Positions 1 to 5,050 of a stretch of DNA of 5,050 bases are shown here, piece by piece. The stretch comes from Tannerellaceae bacterium (lineage in GTDB: Bacteria > Bacteroidota > Bacteroidia > Bacteroidales > Tannerellaceae), in the NCBI GenBank assembly GCA_020860805.1, contig JAJBTP010000444.1:1-5050 (forward strand). Reading direction: 5' to 3'. Made by a program: the position numbers and the translations under genes. Each line of letters begins with the position of its first letter. Within the stretch, counting starts at the first letter, position 1. Below the pieces are notes generated by a model. The model was not told the origin of the DNA. It made no database searches and saw nothing but the letters and a program-made list of their open reading frames with translations.

Positions 1-17
1 AGTGTATATAGAGTAGA

Positions 18-55
18 ATAAAAAAAGAGCTGTTTTAAAACAGCTCTTTTTTTAT
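18..55 (-). terminator. Rho-independent terminator after the exbB-exbD cluster (probably bidirectional)
   Basis: A perfect 38-bp palindrome. The core stem GAGCTGTT/AACAGCTC closes on a TTAA loop and is flanked by seven A on one side and seven T on the other. It begins 23 nt after the stop codon of the last exbD gene. Read on the minus strand, the stem is followed by a T run, the form of an intrinsic terminator. The symmetry means it would also work for a gene converging from the left, beyond the window. Confidence 0.9.
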
Positions 56-78
56 ATATAAACATTGTATGTTTCAGA

Positions 79-549
79 TTAAGCAGATCCTGCAGCACTG
101 GCAGAATAACTGATTTTAAGTGCCCACGCTTCACGTAAGGCTTGCTTAATATCCGTAATTATACCCATTTTAGTCTCTTTATCCGCTTTAATAGATACAG
201 TCATAAATGGCTGATCTTCTTCTTTTAATGCCGATTTTTCCTGAGCGATGTATGTTTCAATCTCAGCAACTTCAGCGAACTGATCATTTAACTGAATACG
301 AGTTTCGGGACCCATTTTTGCTCTCAAATCCTGAATAGGTGGTCCTACATAAATGAAAGTAACCAATGATTTTTTCTCCAGTTTTTGAAGCTCTGTAGCT
401 TGTGGAGATTTGAAAACCACTTTTAATGTTACTTCACGCATAGTAGTTACCATCATGATAAAGAATAGAAAAGCAAATACCAAGTCAGGTAAAGATGATG
501 TATTTAATTCGGGCATTTCACGTCCGCCCGCTTTACTAAACTTTCCCAT
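79..549 (-). CDS. Second ExbD/TolR-family protein (156 aa), biopolymer transport
   Basis: This is an ExbD-like subunit of the inner-membrane motor that powers TonB. It has a short cytoplasmic N-terminus (about residues 1-19) and one membrane helix (about 20-37, LPDLVFAFLFF...). D22 sits near the start of that helix, at the place of the proton-carrying aspartate of ExbD (Asp25 in E. coli). A periplasmic domain follows, ending in a stretch (MTVSIKADKET...QALREAW) that resembles the ExbD C-terminal fold, where a beta strand precedes a helix. The length is close to the usual ExbD size of about 140-160 aa. The ATG lies 2 bp after the TAG stop of the preceding exbD, so the two are almost surely co-transcribed and probably translationally coupled. 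The protein differs clearly from the first ExbD (different helix, no central insert), so the pair is not a recent duplication. The family is firm; a separate role from the first ExbD is inference. Confidence 0.92.
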   Translation of the reverse strand: MGKFSKAGGREMPELNTSSLPDLVFAFLFFIMMVTTMREVTLKVVFKSPQATELQKLEKKSLVTFIYVGPPIQDLRAKMGPETRIQLNDQFAEVAEIETYIAQEKSALKEEDQPFMTVSIKADKETKMGIITDIKQALREAWALKISYSASAAGSA

Positions 550-551
550 GA

Positions 552-1127
552 CTATTTTCCTCCATAATTTTTAGGTTCTGCTTCTGATATCTTTTGAGGA
601 TATACTTTAATTACAGCCTGTTGTTGATCTTCGGGCAATTCAAAGAATGGCTTATTGAATTTCTTTTGTGAAACATCGTTTCTTAATTCAGTGTAAGCTT
701 TTGCCAACTCATTTTGAACGTTAATATAAGCCTGATATTCTGTACCCCGGTCATTCATTAATGAGATTACGTGATTTTTAGTAACCATCATTTTTCCGAA
801 ATATGGAATATCTTCTTCAACTCTTTCCGGTTTGTCCTCTGCATTATAAGGGTTTTCGATAAATTCTTTAACCCTTTCTTTCAGTTGGCTTAATTCAACA
901 TATTCTCCATTACATAAAATCTGATTGTTCGTATTAATCAAAACAACCATGATATTTCGTTTTTTGATATCGACAGGAGGAGTCTCTCCCTGAATGGGCG
1001 GTGGCAAGCGTCTTGCAAGTCCCTTGTCGGTATCCATTGAAGTCGTAATAAGGAAAAATATAAGCAACATGAAAGCGATATCGGCAGACGAAGAACCATT
1101 AATACCCGGTGTCTTTCTTTTTCCCAT
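552..1127 (-). CDS. exbD: First ExbD/TolR-family protein (191 aa), biopolymer transport
   Basis: ExbD-type motor subunit, expected to sit inside the ExbB pore and couple proton flow to TonB. The N-terminus (residues 1-14) is basic and cytoplasmic. The single membrane helix spans about 15-31 (SADIAFMLLIFFLITTSM), with D16 in the position of the functional aspartate of ExbD. After it comes LARRLPPP (37-44), then a periplasmic domain. Its two halves (NIMVVLINTNNQILCNGEYV and VISLMNDRGTEYQAYINV) match the halves of the ExbD periplasmic fold. They are separated by roughly 25 extra residues rich in charge (around NPYNAEDKPERVEEDIPYF). A further C-terminal extension ends in YPQKISEAEP. Together these make it about 40 aa longer than E. 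coli ExbD. It starts 20 bp after the small membrane protein gene and ends 2 bp before the second exbD. ATG start; the gap upstream holds AAGAAAG but no canonical Shine-Dalgarno. Confidence 0.94.
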   Translation of the reverse strand: MGKRKTPGINGSSSADIAFMLLIFFLITTSMDTDKGLARRLPPPIQGETPPVDIKKRNIMVVLINTNNQILCNGEYVELSQLKERVKEFIENPYNAEDKPERVEEDIPYFGKMMVTKNHVISLMNDRGTEYQAYINVQNELAKAYTELRNDVSQKKFNKPFFELPEDQQQAVIKVYPQKISEAEPKNYGGK

Positions 1128-1147
1128 ATCTTTCTTGCTTTATTGAA

Positions 1148-1621
1148 TTACCGATTTACTAATTTCTTTACATTTCCTGCAATTGCAGCCAGAATAATTA
1201 AACCAATCAGGATATAAGTAGTATAGATCCACATATCAGTGATTTTTAACCATTCAGGTGTATTGTATTGAGCAGAATCTGCATTAATACTTTCGAGAAG
1301 AGTTCCATCTCCTATTGCATAGGATATTCCCAGTATCAGTCCAAAACCAATGATTGCAGCAATTGATATAATCGCTGATTTTGGATTTGTACTAAATAAT
1401 GTAATAAATTGCCAGAGGCCAAATCCGATTGTACACAGAGTTGTAAGACCGAAAATAACAAAAGTCCAATTTAAAAGCAAATTGGTGTTAACCGGCTCTT
1501 TCATCTCTGCAGAAGGATCTACTACCCCTCCTACATAGAACATAACCAGTACAATAACACTAATGATCGCAGAGATCAATAATGTCCAACTGGATATTTT
1601 TCTTATTTTAGTAACTGCCAT
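1148..1621 (-). CDS. Uncharacterised four-helix membrane protein in the exbB-exbD operon
   Basis: I do not recognise a characterised family. The 157-aa product has four predicted membrane helices (about residues 12-33, 48-75, 82-103 and 130-149). The N-terminus is basic (KIRK) and a positive tail (NVKKLVNR) follows the last helix, so both ends are predicted to be cytoplasmic. The first loop (about 34-47, DPSAEMKEPVN) and the last loop (about 104-129, GDGTLLESINADSAQYNTPEW) would then face the periplasm. The second helix contains GFGLWQF. No catalytic motif and no signal peptide is visible. The gene starts 8 bp after exbB stops and ends 20 bp before exbD, so its product is made with the motor subunits. 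A role as an accessory or assembly subunit of the ExbB-ExbD complex is inference from position only. From memory, similar small membrane proteins recur at this place in Bacteroidota TonB operons, but I could not check that here. Confidence 0.85.
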   Translation of the reverse strand: MAVTKIRKISSWTLLISAIISVIVLVMFYVGGVVDPSAEMKEPVNTNLLLNWTFVIFGLTTLCTIGFGLWQFITLFSTNPKSAIISIAAIIGFGLILGISYAIGDGTLLESINADSAQYNTPEWLKITDMWIYTTYILIGLIILAAIAGNVKKLVNR

Positions 1622-1629
1622 ACCAATTG

Positions 1630-2364
1630 TTATTTTTTATATTTAAGGTTGTATTTTATAACTAAGTCGATTAAGCTGATAGAAGCATCTTCCATTTGGT
1701 TCAAAAGAGCTTCCAGTTTACTTAATAAATAGTTATAGAAAATCTGAAGGATAAGCGCTACTACAAGACCACCTACTGTTGTGATCAAAGCCACTTTCAT
1801 ACCTCCGGCAACAACTGTCGGACTGATATCCCCAACCTGTTCGATTTTATCGAATGCCATAATCATACCGATTACTGTACCTAAGAATCCTAAAGAAGGA
1901 GCCATAGCAATAAACAAAGTAATCCATGAAAGATTCTTTTCTAATAAACCACCTTGTACACCACCGTAAGAAATGATAGATTTTTCAACTACATCGATAC
2001 CTTGATCGATTCTCATAAGGCCTTGGCAAGCAATAGAAGCGATAGGGCCTCTAGTGTCACGAGCAATAGCTTTAGCACCTTCTACATCTCCTTTATCTAA
2101 AGCATCTTCTATGCCTTTCAATAATTTGTCAGTATTAGTTTCAGCCAGATTCAGGTAAATGATTCTTTCAAGACAGAAAGCAAGACCTAAAATCAATGCG
2201 ATTGCTACGTACCTCATAAAGTCAGCACCACCTTCTATGAATTTTGTTGTTAATGCGTGATGTACACCACCTGCAATCACCTGGTCAGCCTCCTGAGCGA
2301 ATGCTACAGTAGAAGTTCCAAGGGCGCACAAACCCAAGAATGCCTTTGCAAATAACTTTTTCAT
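1630..2364 (-). CDS. exbB: ExbB / MotA-TolQ-ExbB family proton channel protein
   Basis: Pentameric channel subunit of the TonB-energising motor in the inner membrane. The 244-aa product begins with a likely cleavable Sec signal peptide (KK at 2-3, hydrophobic core 8-22, AFA|Q cleavage after 23). Membrane helix 1 is at about 49-71. A cytoplasmic loop of about 75 residues follows, then helix 2 (about 147-171) with APSLGFLGTVIGMIMAF and helix 3 (about 186-212) with GGMKVALITTVGGLVVA, the two diagnostic ExbB/TolQ signatures. T163 and T196 align with the pore threonines T148 and T181 of E. coli ExbB. Cleavage of the leader would leave the mature N-terminus outside, which fits the known ExbB topology. 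The gene heads a cluster with the small membrane protein and two exbD genes. Its leader, 79 nt after a tRNA gene, is A-rich next to the ATG, as is common for well-translated Bacteroidota genes that lack a Shine-Dalgarno. Confidence 0.95.
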   Translation of the reverse strand: MKKLFAKAFLGLCALGTSTVAFAQEADQVIAGGVHHALTTKFIEGGADFMRYVAIALILGLAFCLERIIYLNLAETNTDKLLKGIEDALDKGDVEGAKAIARDTRGPIASIACQGLMRIDQGIDVVEKSIISYGGVQGGLLEKNLSWITLFIAMAPSLGFLGTVIGMIMAFDKIEQVGDISPTVVAGGMKVALITTVGGLVVALILQIFYNYLLSKLEALLNQMEDASISLIDLVIKYNLKYKK

Positions 2365-2384
2365 TGTGTGTTTAATTTTTAAGA

Positions 2385-2427
2385 TTAATAATTCTTATTT
2401 GTTTTATTTTTTTATTGTTAATAATTC
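2385..2427. repeat. Pair of 10-bp direct repeats in the exbB leader
   Basis: TTAATAATTC occurs at 2385-2394 and again at 2418-2427 (plus-strand reading), 33 bp apart from start to start, or about three helical turns. The interval between them is almost pure A/T. Both lie in the 79-bp space between tRNA-Ser and exbB. The spacing would suit a regulator binding one face of the DNA, but in such AT-rich sequence a chance match is plausible. Confidence 0.35.
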
Positions 2428-2443
2428 ATGGTACTGTTTTACG

Positions 2444-2531
2444 CGGAGAGAGCGGGATTCGAACCCGCGATACGCTTTAGGCGTATACACGCTTTCCGGG
2501 CGTGCCTCTTCAACCACTCGAGCATCTCTCC
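2444..2531 (-). tRNA. tRNA-Ser, anticodon GGA
   Basis: This 88-nt class II tRNA reads UCC/UCU serine codons. The acceptor stem is GGAGAGA/TCTCTCC (2525-2531 with 2445-2451). The anticodon stem is CACGC/GCGTG (2500-2504 with 2488-2492), enclosing loop CCGGAAA with GGA at 2495-2497. The long variable arm TACGC-CTAAA-GCGTA is typical of tRNA-Ser. The T arm is GCGGG-TTCGAAT-CCCGC (2452-2468). The discriminator base is G at 2444. The following bases are CGT, so the 3' CCA is not encoded and must be added by the CCA-adding enzyme. The gene lies between tatD and exbB on the same strand as both. No terminator hairpin is visible between it and exbB. Confidence 0.97.
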
Positions 2532-2563
2532 AGACTTTCAGCTTCGTCTCCTATAAAACGGGT

Positions 2564-2594
2564 GTAAAATACGAAAAAAAATCCCAATTGCAAA
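2564..2594 (-). promoter_or_regulatory. Candidate Bacteroidota-type promoter for tRNA-Ser
   Basis: On the minus strand, TTTG (2594-2591) is followed after 19 nt by TATTTTAC (2571-2564). This fits the Bacteroidota sigma-ABfr layout of TTTG, about 19-20 nt, then TAnnTTTG, although the last two bases of the -7 box do not match. Transcription would begin near 2557, about 25 nt before the tRNA. A rival -7 box, TAGATTTG at 2614-2607, matches perfectly but has a TTTG only at a 23-nt spacing (2641-2638). Either could serve. It may also be the main promoter for exbB by read-through. Confidence 0.42.
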
Positions 2595-2692
2595 TGTTTT
2601 AGTGCACAAATCTAAAGTTTTTACCTGATAAATACATCAAATATTAATTAGAAATTTCAGACTAACGCAAAATATATTCCTAAAATGCTTCT

Positions 2693-3466
2693 TTAACTGA
2701 TTGGGAAAAGCTTTAGAGCATTCTCTGTTGTTATTTCTGCTACTTTACAAACATCGACATTGAATGTTTCAGCCAGCTTCTGGGCCGTGTTCCATAAGTA
2801 GGCAGGTTCATTTCTTTTTCCCCGGTAAGGAACAGGAGACAGATAGGGAGCATCCGTCTCTAAAACTAATTTATCAAGTGTCGTATTTTGTAAAACATTA
2901 GTCAAATTTGAATTTTTAAACGTAATTACTCCATTTATACCTAATGCAAAATTTTTCAATTTTAAAGTTTCTGCTAATTCTTCCTGAGTTCCGGAAAAAC
3001 TATGAAGAACACCTTTAAGATTATCGGCTCCCACTTTATAAATACTCTCAATCACTTCCGGAAAAGCATTTCTAGTATGAATAGAAACAGGTAGTCCTAA
3101 ATCTTTGCTCCATTTCAACTGTTCTTCAAAGACCTCGATTTGTTCTTTTTTATACGTTGTATCCCAGTACAGGTCAATACCTATTTCTCCTATCCCATAT
3201 ATTTTATATTTATCAAGATAGGACTCAATTATTTTCAAATCTTTAGAATAAGATCTTCCAACACTGGTTGGATGAAGTCCTACCAAAGGATATAAATAAC
3301 CGATGTATTGTTCAGACAGTTTAAATAAACCTTCAATTGTTTCCGTATCAACATTCGGTAGAATAATTTTCCCGATATTCTTTTCTTTTGCATTCAGGAG
3401 AACCTGTTGCTGGTCTGCAGCAAACTCATCCAGGTATAAGTGACTGTGTGTATCAATTAAATACAT
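2693..3466 (-). CDS. TatD family metal-dependent hydrolase / DNase
   Basis: A 257-aa TIM-barrel hydrolase of the TatD family. Characterised members are metal-dependent 3'-5' exonucleases or deoxyribonucleases; they are named after the tat locus but are not needed for Tat export. All expected metal ligands are present: H7 and H9 (DTHSH at 5-9), E94 (GIGEIGID), H130 (VSIHTRN), H155 (GVLHSFSG) and D205 (LVLETDAPYLSP). H65 (GLHP) is also present, as is the family's C-terminal PYRGKRNEP (213-221). The length is normal for the family and no residue is missing. The ATG lies 3 bp after the stop of the polyprenyl synthase gene, without an evident ribosome binding site, so the two are probably translationally coupled. 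Several TatD paralogues can occur in one genome, so I do not assign tatD, ycfH or yjjV. Confidence 0.94.
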   Translation of the reverse strand: MYLIDTHSHLYLDEFAADQQQVLLNAKEKNIGKIILPNVDTETIEGLFKLSEQYIGYLYPLVGLHPTSVGRSYSKDLKIIESYLDKYKIYGIGEIGIDLYWDTTYKKEQIEVFEEQLKWSKDLGLPVSIHTRNAFPEVIESIYKVGADNLKGVLHSFSGTQEELAETLKLKNFALGINGVITFKNSNLTNVLQNTTLDKLVLETDAPYLSPVPYRGKRNEPAYLWNTAQKLAETFNVDVCKVAEITTENALKLFPIS

Positions 3467-3469
3467 ATG

Positions 3470-4444
3470 TTATGATTCTCTAAACATTAAACGGTTACTT
3501 ACTTCCTGCAAAACTGCTAATCGTTCTTCCGGTACTTGTAATGAAGAAATTAAATCCTGTGCTTTTTTATAAAAATATTCAGCTTTTTCTTCGCAAATGG
3601 CTTTTACCTGTAGCTGATCATAAATACGTTTGAAAGCTTTAATTTTTTCTGCCGGGTCAAACTCTTTTTGTTCAATCCATTTTTCCAGTACAGTACGTTG
3701 TTCCGGTGTTGCATTTTGGAAAGCCTGTATTAATAAGTATGTTTTTTTGTTGCATAGAATATCTCCCCCTATATTTTTACCGAATGTAGCCGGGCCACCA
3801 TAGGTATCTAACAAGTCATCTTTTAATTGAAAAGCAAGTCCTATATTAATCCCATATTGATATAGTATATCCGCCTGTTGCTCATTAGCTCCTCCGGCCA
3901 ATGCTCCTATTTTTAACCCGGTTGCTAACAGAACAGCTGTTTTCAGGCGAATCATTTCCAGATATTCATTTTCACTTACATTTGAGCGGGTTTCAAATTC
4001 CATATCAAATTGTTGTCCACCACATATCTCCAGTGCCATTTGTGAAAATAACCGGATAAACAAAGCTGCATATGGATGATCTACTTCAGTAATTAGTTTG
4101 TAAGAAACAATTAACATCGCATCTCCTGAAAGGATAGCAGTATTGTCATTCCACTTTTTATGAACTGTTGGTTGTTTTCTACGTATATCTGCATTATCCA
4201 TCAGGTCATCATGAAGTAATGTAAAGTTGTGAAATACTTCGAGAGCCATAGCCGGTTGAATAGATAGGTCTATATTTTCCTTGAAAATATTACATCCAAT
4301 CAGTGTTAATGCCGGTCTGATTCTTTTTCCTCCTAATGCCAGGATATATTCAATGGGGCTATATAAGCTTTTAGGAGAATATGGAAAAGTAAGATTTGAA
4401 ACCTCATTTTCTACTCTATTCAATATTTCTTCAAACGTATACAT
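3470..4444 (-). CDS. Polyprenyl (isoprenyl) diphosphate synthase, trans type
   Basis: A 324-aa cytoplasmic enzyme that condenses isopentenyl diphosphate with an allylic diphosphate to build all-trans prenyl chains for quinones, carotenoids or other terpenoids. Visible family motifs are GGKRIRP (38-44, IPP binding), the first aspartate-rich motif HDDLMDNADIRR (D79, D80, D83, R88, R89), GQQFD (143-147), K168-T169, the second motif QLKDDLLD (D209, D210, D213) and GKNIGGD (222-228). The catalytic set is complete and the length is normal. The first motif is DDxxD without the two-residue insert of bacterial farnesyl synthases, and the residue five places before it is F74. Under the usual chain-length rules this points to a short product (C15-C20) rather than a long quinone tail, but that is inference. 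The ATG follows a terminator and a good -7 box. tatD follows after 3 bp. I avoid the symbol ispA or ispB because product length is not settled. Confidence 0.93.
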   Translation of the reverse strand: MYTFEEILNRVENEVSNLTFPYSPKSLYSPIEYILALGGKRIRPALTLIGCNIFKENIDLSIQPAMALEVFHNFTLLHDDLMDNADIRRKQPTVHKKWNDNTAILSGDAMLIVSYKLITEVDHPYAALFIRLFSQMALEICGGQQFDMEFETRSNVSENEYLEMIRLKTAVLLATGLKIGALAGGANEQQADILYQYGINIGLAFQLKDDLLDTYGGPATFGKNIGGDILCNKKTYLLIQAFQNATPEQRTVLEKWIEQKEFDPAEKIKAFKRIYDQLQVKAICEEKAEYFYKKAQDLISSLQVPEERLAVLQEVSNRLMFRES

Positions 4445-4460
4445 TCCATCAATTTTTATA

Positions 4461-4491
4461 CAAAGCTACAAAAAGGCTGTGAATGTACACA
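4461..4491 (-). promoter_or_regulatory. Candidate promoter for the polyprenyl synthase-tatD pair
   Basis: Minus strand: TGTG (4491-4488), 19 nt, then TAGCTTTG (4468-4461), a perfect match to the Bacteroidota -7 consensus TAnnTTTG and 3 of 4 to the -33 TTTG. Transcription would start near 4454, giving a leader of about 10 nt before the ATG at 4444. The upstream box lies inside the tonB terminator stem. Confidence 0.5.
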
Positions 4492-4499
4492 GCCTTTTT
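4470..4499 (-). terminator. Rho-independent terminator of tonB (probably bidirectional)
   Basis: A perfect 12-bp inverted repeat, AAAAAGGCTGTG at 4470-4481 and CACAGCCTTTTT at 4488-4499, with a 6-nt loop. On the minus strand the stem GGCTGTG/CACAGCC is followed by five T. It lies about 78 nt beyond the tonB stop codon. It separates tonB from the next gene, so the two are probably separate transcription units. Confidence 0.85.
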
Positions 4500-4576
4500 A
4501 TGAGTATCACATTTTTCAGCTGAATTCAAATGTACCAGAGATCTTCAAAAAACATACCGGGTAAAATTATTCTCCC

Positions 4577-5050
4577 TCATTGAAGTCTGAAGACAATTGG
4601 TAAAGTATAACGAACCCGTACTGCTTTACCTCTTTGTTTACCTGGTTTCCATTTCGGCATGGTTCCAATTACCCGTAGTGCTTCTTTATCTAAAGAAGGG
4701 TCAAAACCACGAACAACTTCTGCATCAACCACACTACCATCCTGGTTAACAGTAAATGTACAAACAACCCGTCCCTGAATACCGTTTTCCTGTGCGATAA
4801 CCGGATATTTAATAGAACGGCTGATGAATTTGAGCATTTCCGAATCACCTCCTGGGAACTCAGGCATTTCTTCTACGACTGTAAAAATGTGAGTAGAGGA
4901 TTCTTCTTCTTCTTCAACTACTGCCGGTGGAACATATGTTTCAACCTGACCACTGCTTTGATCGTCTTCAGAAGATAAAATTTCAAGTTGTTCTACTTCA
5001 ACATCATCTTCAACGATGTTCAATTCTTCCACTACAACCGGTGCAGGAGG
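4577..5050 (-). CDS. tonB: TonB energy transducer, 3' part (5' end beyond the window)
   Basis: TonB spans the periplasm and passes energy from ExbB-ExbD to outer-membrane receptors. Here 157 C-terminal residues are visible and the frame is open to the window edge. A GTG at 5030-5032 could be taken as a start, but six more in-frame codons upstream (PPAPVV) belong to the proline-rich linker, so the gene continues; the N-terminal membrane anchor is missing from view. Visible residues 1-50 form a flexible, strongly acidic, Pro/Val/Glu linker with a run of five Glu. Next come MPEFPGG (62-68), typical of Bacteroidota TonB, and the C-terminal domain (about 75-157). That domain has KYPVIAQENGIQGRV (81-95), DGSV (104-107), a helix around DKEAL (121-125), and MPKWKPGKQRGK (131-142), followed by the last strand. 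The TGA stop is at 4577-4579. The gene lies upstream of exbB on the same strand, with two unrelated genes and a tRNA between. Confidence 0.93.
   Translation of the reverse strand, partial: PPAPVVVEELNIVEDDVEVEQLEILSSEDDQSSGQVETYVPPAVVEEEEESSTHIFTVVEEMPEFPGGDSEMLKFISRSIKYPVIAQENGIQGRVVCTFTVNQDGSVVDAEVVRGFDPSLDKEALRVIGTMPKWKPGKQRGKAVRVRYTLPIVFRLQ

Noticed and set aside
1350..1538. Plus-strand open frame of 62 codons
   Set aside because: It lies wholly inside the membrane protein gene on the opposite strand and has no recognisable motif or promoter.
1781..1969. Plus-strand open frame of 62 codons
   Set aside because: It lies inside exbB, opposite its conserved helix 2-3 coding region. It is a shadow of that gene.
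2366..2602. Plus-strand open frame of 78 codons with a RERDSNPR-like peptide
   Set aside because: It is the antisense translation of the tRNA-Ser gene. ERDSNPR-type peptides are a well-known artefact of tRNA genes read in the wrong strand.
2532..2692. Possible small RNA or terminator between tatD and tRNA-Ser
   Set aside because: I found only weak stems of about four base pairs and an eight-T run without a stem. Nothing beyond the candidate tRNA promoters can be supported.
4281..4523. Plus-strand open frame of 80 codons
   Set aside because: It overlaps the start of the polyprenyl synthase gene and the terminator hairpin, and shows no protein family features.
5030..5032. GTG as the start codon of tonB
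   Set aside because: The same frame stays open to the window edge with proline-rich linker codons, and a TonB starting here would lack its membrane anchor. The gene is cut by the window, not short.
1..5050. Mobile element, phage, CRISPR or defence system
   Set aside because: No transposase, integrase, terminal inverted repeats, spacer-repeat pattern or nuclease/effector pair is visible. The ExbB/ExbD pair could recall Zorya-type defence motors, but the adjacent TonB, signal peptide, tandem ExbD genes and absence of Zorya partner genes favour ordinary TonB energisation.

Overview
The window looks like a chromosomal segment of an AT-rich member of the Bacteroidota, most likely Bacteroidales. 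The evidence is the arrangement exbB / small membrane protein / exbD / exbD, a TonB with the MPEFPGG element and an acidic linker, start codons without Shine-Dalgarno sequences but with A-rich leaders, and -7 elements of the TAnnTTTG type. I cannot name the genus from sequence alone. Every gene is on the minus strand, so transcription runs from high to low coordinates.

Layout in the direction of transcription: (1) 5050-4577, the 3' part of a tonB gene that runs off the window edge; (2) 4499-4470, a strong terminator hairpin, overlapped by a likely promoter for the next gene; (3) 4444-3470, a trans-type polyprenyl diphosphate synthase, followed 3 bp later by (4) 3466-2693, a TatD-family metal-dependent hydrolase; (5) 2692-2532, an AT-rich spacer with candidate promoters; (6) 2531-2444, tRNA-Ser with anticodon GGA; (7) 2364-79, a compact four-gene cluster with gaps of 8, 20 and 2 bp: exbB, an unassigned four-helix membrane protein, exbD (191 aa) and a second, divergent exbD (156 aa); (8) 55-18, a 38-bp perfect palindrome with flanking A and T runs that closes the cluster as a terminator.

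How they fit together: ExbB and the two ExbD proteins should form the inner-membrane motor that uses the proton gradient. TonB should carry that energy to the TonB-dependent outer-membrane receptors (SusC/RagA type in this phylum). The small membrane protein is embedded in the motor operon and is the least understood piece. The polyprenyl synthase and TatD genes form a separate housekeeping pair lying between tonB and its motor genes. No mobile element, CRISPR array, phage gene or broken gene is visible. The most interesting points are the uncharacterised motor-operon membrane protein, the unequal ExbD pair, the tRNA gene directly upstream of exbB with no visible terminator between them, and the terminator/promoter overlap at 4461-4499.
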